64,000 bases of DNA from JAPLUA01 sp964625855 (GTDB lineage Bacteria; Verrucomicrobiota; Verrucomicrobiia; Limisphaerales; UBA8199), in assembly GCA_964625855.1 (NCBI GenBank), contig CAZVFC010000002.1, positions 1 through 64,000 of the forward strand. The letters run 5' to 3'. Positions 59,617 to 64,000 of the stretch are shown in pieces. Below the pieces are notes generated by a model. The model did not search any database. It worked only from the letters and a program-made list of their open reading frames with translations, and was not told the origin of the DNA. Both the position numbers and the translations under genes were made by a program. How positions within the stretch are numbered: the stretch's first letter is position 1; every line of letters begins with the position of its first letter.

Positions 59617-61932
59617 TCACCAGTTCTCGGAGGGATTCCGGCCGCTGTGCTCGCTGTGGCACTGGGCCCGGCAATTACTTGCCGAGTAGCTGTTCGTGGC
59701 GTTCTTCGTGAACGCCTGGAGGTAGGAGGTGTTGAGGGCGTTGTTGTAGCCGTAGCGGGCGGGCATGGTATCGTTGTCGGCCATGAGGCGGGAGAGTTTG
59801 CCACCGTGAGGAACGACGATGTGACAGCGGTAGCATTGATAATTGCGATGATCGCTGCGGCTGTGGACGCGATTCATGGTGTTGTGGCAATTTGCGCACC
59901 AGCTCGTGTTGTAGTTGGCCAGGGTCACGTTGGGCCAGTTGGCGGCATTGGGGCCACGGAGCATGAATTGCAGAGCCGAGCCGTGAGGGCCTTGCGCGGC
60001 CGGGCTGGCGGCGTCGGTGTTGTGGCAATCGGAGCACATCATGGTCTGGGTCCCGACGTTGACGTTCCACGGCGCCTTGAGGGCCGCGGGCTGGAGGCCT
60101 TTGCGTGCCGGGCTGCCGACCGCGGTGGAGTTGGGGTAGTTGTTCAGACCGGTGACGACCGGATGACCGGACCGGTTGTTGAGATTGAACTCCTGAGCGG
60201 CGTCCGTCTGGACGGGTGTGGCGACGGAGCCATTGGGGGAAAGGCCATTCGGCGGCGTGCCTGTGCCCCAGGCATAGCTGGAATGGCATTTGAGGCAGAT
60301 CTGGTATTCATAGGTAACACCGGTGGACTTGGGAATTACGGTGTAGCGATTGGTGGCGACGGTCTGGAAGTTGGTCAGGCCGGTGTAGTTGACCGACACG
60401 CCGTCGGTGCCTTTGAGTGGATTGCTGGCCAGGTTGCGGCTGGCGGTGGCAGTGGCGCTGTAGCTGTGTGACCCGGCCAGGGCCTTGTGCGGGTTGTGGC
60501 AACTGTTGCACTCGACCGTCCGCCCTGGCCGCTGTTGGGCATCGTTGACCAGGTGATGATAGGTCTTGGAGAAGTCAGCCTCGACCTTTGTCGCCGCCGG
60601 ACCGGTAGTGCTGTGGCAGGTGAAGCAGAGGCTTTCTTCCCGGTCCACCAGCAGTTTGGGGAACGTGGCGGTGGTGTTGGTGGCCACGGGCCAGCCGTGG
60701 GCCTGGTGGCAGTTCTCGCAGGCACCGCGCAAAGTCGTATCGGTGATCGGCGGGAACGTGGAACAGTTCGTCCGGCCGCCAGGCCAGAGGACGGAAGTGG
60801 CCGTGTTCAGATGCCGGGCTGGCGTGGTCGTGTCGGCCAGGGTGTGACACTGGGTGCAGAAGGCCAGCCGGTTGGTCATGCGCACGAGGTTACCGTCGGT
60901 GTCCGGGGAGAAATGGACATCATGGCACGTCTGACACGCGATGCGGTTGTCAGTGCTGGTGAGCGGGAGGGAGGCGGGGTTCCGATAGTAGGCGTTGGCG
61001 GTGATGAGGACGTTCACCGGATGCGAGCCTTGGGCCGAGTTGGTTACACTGCGCGCGGCGTGGCAGTCCTGGCACATCTGATCGGAGCTGTTGTCCATGA
61101 CCTGGTAATGGCGGCCGGCGCCGAATCCGTTGGTGTAGAGCGGCGCACTCGGATCGAAGGGCGTGTTGAGCTGGCTGTGCGGGTCATGGCAGGTGGAGCA
61201 CATCAGTTGGCCGCCCGGTAAATGCGCCAGGAGGGCGGTGTTGGTCGGGTGACGGAGGTCGGCGCGCACAAGAACGTGCCAGCGGTCGTTGGTTTGGTAG
61301 AAGCTGTTCGTGGCAGTGGTGAAGGTGACCTGAATGCCGTTGGTCAAGGCCACGTTCGTGCCCGTAAGCAGGTTGTTGCCGAAGCCGCCGAAGAGGTTGG
61401 TGGCGTAAGCACCGCCGGGGGTGGTGACCGTCCAGTTGAAACGGGCGACGCCGACAGCGCCGGCGCTGGCGATCGTCAACGTGTAGGTCTGAGCGTAAGG
61501 CCCGGAGTTCGTGCCGCTCGACAGCACGGCGCCAACGGAGGGCGTCGCAGCGCCGCCCAAGTACACTACCCGCCCCGAAGCACTGGAATCCCACCGGTGC
61601 GAAGTGCCGCCGGGAACGGCGCCGGCGGGAAGCCCGGGCGCGGGCATGGCCTGGTCGCCCGCCAGCAGGGCTTTGGCGGAGGCAGCTCCACCGGAGACGT
61701 GGCAGCTCTGGCAAAGGTTGGCGTTGCCGCCGGGGACATTGAGCAGCGGAGCGCCGAGCGCCTGATGCATCAGGTGACAGCTCGCGCAGTAATCATCGCC
61801 ATCGGTGTGAGGCGGCTCCACGGCGATGCCAGTGGCCGGCAGCGCGGCGGCCGCGACGAGATTCAGCAAGGCCTTCGTCAGGCGGTTCAGCCGGTGGGCT
61901 GGCGGATTGCGAATCATAGCTCTACCCATCAA
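59617..61932 (-). CDS. Multihaem cytochrome c with 14 haem-binding motifs
   Basis: A 771-residue periplasmic or outer-surface electron carrier. After a signal peptide (LLNLVAAAALPATGIA) there are 13 CXXCH motifs (first CASCH, CQSCH; last CYRCH) plus a final CX3CH (CRAQCH) near the C-terminus. The spacing is loose, with long Ser/Thr/Asn-rich segments, including a beta-rich insertion of roughly 110 residues between haems 2 and 3. Several motifs are followed by NPH or DPH giving distal His ligands. It overlaps the upstream cytochrome gene by ATGA. Fits doubled-CXXCH/c-type families used in extracellular or respiratory electron transfer. Confidence 0.88.
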   Translation of the reverse strand: MMGRAMIRNPPAHRLNRLTKALLNLVAAAALPATGIAVEPPHTDGDDYCASCHLMHQALGAPLLNVPGGNANLCQSCHVSGGAASAKALLAGDQAMPAPGLPAGAVPGGTSHRWDSSASGRVVYLGGAATPSVGAVLSSGTNSGPYAQTYTLTIASAGAVGVARFNWTVTTPGGAYATNLFGGFGNNLLTGTNVALTNGIQVTFTTATNSFYQTNDRWHVLVRADLRHPTNTALLAHLPGGQLMCSTCHDPHSQLNTPFDPSAPLYTNGFGAGRHYQVMDNSSDQMCQDCHAARSVTNSAQGSHPVNVLITANAYYRNPASLPLTSTDNRIACQTCHDVHFSPDTDGNLVRMTNRLAFCTQCHTLADTTTPARHLNTATSVLWPGGRTNCSTFPPITDTTLRGACENCHQAHGWPVATNTTATFPKLLVDREESLCFTCHSTTGPAATKVEADFSKTYHHLVNDAQQRPGRTVECNSCHNPHKALAGSHSYSATATASRNLASNPLKGTDGVSVNYTGLTNFQTVATNRYTVIPKSTGVTYEYQICLKCHSSYAWGTGTPPNGLSPNGSVATPVQTDAAQEFNLNNRSGHPVVTGLNNYPNSTAVGSPARKGLQPAALKAPWNVNVGTQTMMCSDCHNTDAASPAAQGPHGSALQFMLRGPNAANWPNVTLANYNTSWCANCHNTMNRVHSRSDHRNYQCYRCHIVVPHGGKLSRLMADNDTMPARYGYNNALNTSYLQAFTKNATNSYSASNCRAQCHSEHSGRNPSENW

Positions 61933-63722
61933 TAGGACTTGTTATCGTGGCTGACCCCGTGGCAGGTCAGGGTGCAGGTGCTGCGGCCCGCGCCTCGGTC
62001 GGTGTAGGCGATGCGGCCGGCGTTCGGGGTGACGTAGAGGGTGTTGAAATTGATCAGGTTGGGCTGGGTCTGAACGCCGTGCGCGTCGTGACAGGTGGAG
62101 CAGGATGTCTGCTCCTCGCGGACGTGCCGGCTGTGGAGGCGATCCGCCATGAGGACGCCCTGACTGTGGCACTTGTAGCACAGGGCATAGGCATTGGCGC
62201 TTTCGGGCTGGAAGTCGGTCTGGTTGAGATTGCGTTCGAGGATCGGGGCGTAAACCGAGCCGTGCGGGCCGTTGGGGCCGGCGCCCTTGGCGCCGGGGCC
62301 CTGGTCGTTGTTGTGGCAGTCCGTGCAGAGTATTTGCTGGACGCCGGACCAGGTGGAGACCAGGGTGCGGCTTTGGGAGGATTTGGAGGGGGCGACCACG
62401 GGATGATACGAGGCGTTGGCGGGATTGAACTCGACGCGAGTGCTGGGCTGGGAGAACTGGCGAAGCACCTTGGAAGTGCCGCGGGTGCCGGACTCGGCGT
62501 GGCAACGGAAACAGATCTCGTACTCGTGGGCCGCGACTTCGAGCGGGGCGCCGTTAACGCTCACGCCCTTGACCTGCGCGAGGGCTCCCGACAGGCCAGT
62601 GCCCTTGGCATCCCCGCCGACGACGGCGTGCGGGTTATGGCAATCCATGCACGAGGCATGGCGGCTGCCGGAGAAAACAAAGCCTTCAGCTTCGTCATGC
62701 AAAGACGAAGTGGCCAGGACCGGGTGGGTGCTGGCTTTGTTGAATTCGGCCGTGAGATTCTTGGCGGCGACGGTGCCGTTGTGACAGACCAGGCAGTTGT
62801 CTTCGGGTTTGTCGAAGATGAGGAGGCGGGGCTTAATGCCGGCGTCATGCGGGGTGTGGCAGTTCTCGCAGGCGTTGTCGGCCACGGTGGTGCCGGTTGT
62901 GTGGGGCCAGGGGTCGCGGCCGGAGCCATTCCAGGTCGCCCGGGACAGGGCGTGGGCGGAGTTGTTCCAGTAGCTCGGGGCGTGGCAATCCAGGCAGAGG
63001 GCGGAAGCCTTGTTATCCTTGACGAGGAACTTGCCGTATTGGTCCCGGTGCGGGTCGTGACAGGATGTGCACTGCATCTGTTTATCGTGGTCCAGGCGCA
63101 CCTGCTGGTTGAGGGTCGCGGGGTCGCGGAGCTCTCCCTTGGTGGTCACCAGGGTGTTATCATAGGTGAACGAGATCGGGTGATGGCCGGAAAGGTCGGT
63201 GCCCATGCGGCCGCGGCCGATGGGGAGGAGGCCGGAAGGCGTGCGCATCTGAATGGGCGTGGAGCGGCTGCGGACCATGCCGAGGGCGACGGTGCCGTCG
63301 TGACAACTGAGGCAGAGCTTGGAGGAGCCGGTGGGCTGGCCCACAGTGGCTTTGAGGGTGGAGCTCTTGTAGGGCGTGTAGCTGGCGCTGGACAACTCGT
63401 GGTTCCAGAGCGGGCTCTGGCCGGTCTTACTGTGCGGGGCGTGACAGAAGATGCAGATGTCGCCCTCGGTCGTGGCGCGGACTTCGCCCGGCCCGCTAAT
63501 CGAGAGGTTGTGCTTCGAGTCCACGATGCTGTAAGGAGCGCTGCCCGCCGCCGCGTTGATCGGCACGGGCCGCAGCGCTGAAAGCCCCGCCAACAGAGCC
63601 AAGCCGCCCGTCAGGAACAGGCGGCCAGGGCGGAAACCCGAAGCCCGAGGTCCGAAGTCCGAAGGTCGGTTCGGCCCTCGCCGGTCCCAGCCGGGCGTTT
63701 CGTGTGGCACAATGCAGCTCAT
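61929..63722 (-). CDS. Multihaem cytochrome c with 12 haem-binding motifs
   Basis: A 597-residue c-type cytochrome with 11 CXXCH motifs (CIFCH, CLSCH, CTSCH, CLDCH, CENCH, CLVCH, CMDCH, CFRCH, CTDCH, CYKCH, CSTCH) and a final CX3CH (CTLTCH), as in its neighbour. The ATG at 63722 overlaps the upstream NHL gene stop (TCAT on the plus strand), so this start is likely. Residues about 20-33 (SDFGPRASGFRP) are encoded by a CTTCGGACTTCGG-type DNA repeat, ahead of the hydrophobic export segment FLTGGLALLAGLSAL. Electron-transfer role is supported; redox partner is unknown. Confidence 0.88.
   Translation of the reverse strand: MSCIVPHETPGWDRRGPNRPSDFGPRASGFRPGRLFLTGGLALLAGLSALRPVPINAAAGSAPYSIVDSKHNLSISGPGEVRATTEGDICIFCHAPHSKTGQSPLWNHELSSASYTPYKSSTLKATVGQPTGSSKLCLSCHDGTVALGMVRSRSTPIQMRTPSGLLPIGRGRMGTDLSGHHPISFTYDNTLVTTKGELRDPATLNQQVRLDHDKQMQCTSCHDPHRDQYGKFLVKDNKASALCLDCHAPSYWNNSAHALSRATWNGSGRDPWPHTTGTTVADNACENCHTPHDAGIKPRLLIFDKPEDNCLVCHNGTVAAKNLTAEFNKASTHPVLATSSLHDEAEGFVFSGSRHASCMDCHNPHAVVGGDAKGTGLSGALAQVKGVSVNGAPLEVAAHEYEICFRCHAESGTRGTSKVLRQFSQPSTRVEFNPANASYHPVVAPSKSSQSRTLVSTWSGVQQILCTDCHNNDQGPGAKGAGPNGPHGSVYAPILERNLNQTDFQPESANAYALCYKCHSQGVLMADRLHSRHVREEQTSCSTCHDAHGVQTQPNLINFNTLYVTPNAGRIAYTDRGAGRSTCTLTCHGVSHDNKSY
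63634..63668. repeat. CTTCGGA-type repeat inside a cytochrome signal region
   Basis: Read on the minus strand the sequence is CGACCTTCGGACTTCGG then ACCTCGGGCTTCGGGTTT, the same units as the intergenic repeat at 53861-53918. It is translated in frame within the N-terminus of the 12-haem cytochrome. Confidence 0.6.
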
Positions 63723-64000
63723 GATTTGCCAGTGAACTTAAAGACCTGAATACGATGATTGTAAGAATCGGCGATGTAGATCCGGTCGTCCATCCCAATG
63801 GCGATGCCGTTGGGCAGCCAGAACTGGCCGGGGGCGGAGCCCGCCTCGCCCCAGTTCAGCAGTAATCGGCTCTGCTCGTCGAAGATCTGCACGTTGTCGA
63901 AAAGGGCATCCACGACGTAGATATGCCCGAGGCGGTCCACAGCCACGCCCTTGGGGCGGCTCAGATTTCCGGGACTGTCGCCGGGGCTGCCGATGGCAAA
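63719..64000 (-). CDS. NHL-repeat beta-propeller protein (cut by window end)
   Basis: The C-terminal 93 codons of a larger protein whose start lies beyond base 64000. Two blades are visible: GVAVDRLGHIYVVDALFDN and GIAIGMDDRIYIADSYNH, ending RIQVFKFTGKS. These match six-bladed NHL propellers. Its stop overlaps the 12-haem cytochrome start (ATGA), so it is probably the upstream member of the same operon. Confidence 0.85.
   Translation of the reverse strand, partial: FAIGSPGDSPGNLSRPKGVAVDRLGHIYVVDALFDNVQIFDEQSRLLLNWGEAGSAPGQFWLPNGIAIGMDDRIYIADSYNHRIQVFKFTGKS

Noticed and set aside
61947..63581. A 544-codon plus-strand ORF antisense to the 12-haem cytochrome
   Set aside because: Gly/Ala/Val-rich composition mirrors the cytochrome codons; the opposite strand has 11 ordered CXXCH motifs.

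Overview
The window looks like a chromosome segment of a GC-rich, carbohydrate-degrading member of the Verrucomicrobiota (a Limisphaerales/Pedosphaera-like lineage fits best; other PVC phyla are not excluded). The basis is inference from content: giant autotransporter-associated beta-strand-repeat proteins, many secreted sulfatases, Tat-exported Gfo/Idh/MocA oxidoreductases, DUF2961 and LamG proteins, weak Shine-Dalgarno sequences, and short palindromic and tandem repeats scattered between and inside genes. No rRNA or tRNA gene and no CRISPR array was seen.

Region 1 (about 0.4-18.5 kb, + strand) is a set of very large secreted proteins: a 2266-residue LamG/beta-strand-repeat protein, a beta-strand-repeat/GH2/PA14 fusion, a GH43-LamG arabinanase-like enzyme and a GH51 alpha-L-arabinofuranosidase. 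The last three lie 14 bp or less apart and look like one arabinose-polymer degradation unit. Region 2 (18.7-30.8 kb) holds three sulfatases, an oxidoreductase and a sialate O-acetylesterase-like protein. It is interrupted by an SF1 helicase fused to a phospholipase-D-type nuclease (like the type II Mokosh anti-phage protein), followed by decayed transposase sequence. Region 3 (31-42.8 kb) has a histone-H1-like small protein, an Smr protein, a TN-repeat protein, a HEAT-repeat protein, two oxidoreductases, a GH5-SGNH fusion, a DUF2961 (GH172-like) protein and a TIM-barrel epimerase.

Region 4 (42.8-46.2 kb) is a patch of mobile and decaying DNA: a CopG-type antitoxin/PIN toxin pair between two rnhA remnants, an orphan PD-(D/E)XK nuclease candidate, and a DUF1778 antitoxin gene split by a palindromic insertion. 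Region 5 (46.2-55.5 kb, - strand) is the most interesting part. It is a compact eight-gene run of MoxR-type AAA+ ATPase, unknown protein, HEXXH-metallopeptidase/VWA protein, radical SAM protein, unknown protein, PaaK-like adenylate-forming enzyme, PnuC and NadR. Five adjacent genes touch or overlap, and three intergenic gaps carry repeats. Region 6 (55.6-64 kb, - strand) has a fourth sulfatase and then a probable electron-transfer operon: NHL-propeller protein (cut by the window end), two multihaem c-type cytochromes (12 and 14 haem motifs), a lipoprotein and an NHL/Ig protein.

Taken together the cell seems to strip sulfate and acetyl groups and arabinose from complex polysaccharides outside the cytoplasm and process the sugars through oxidoreductases and epimerases. 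It also appears to carry at least one defence gene and to possess a multihaem respiratory module. All functions come from reading motifs in translated sequence; no database search was run.
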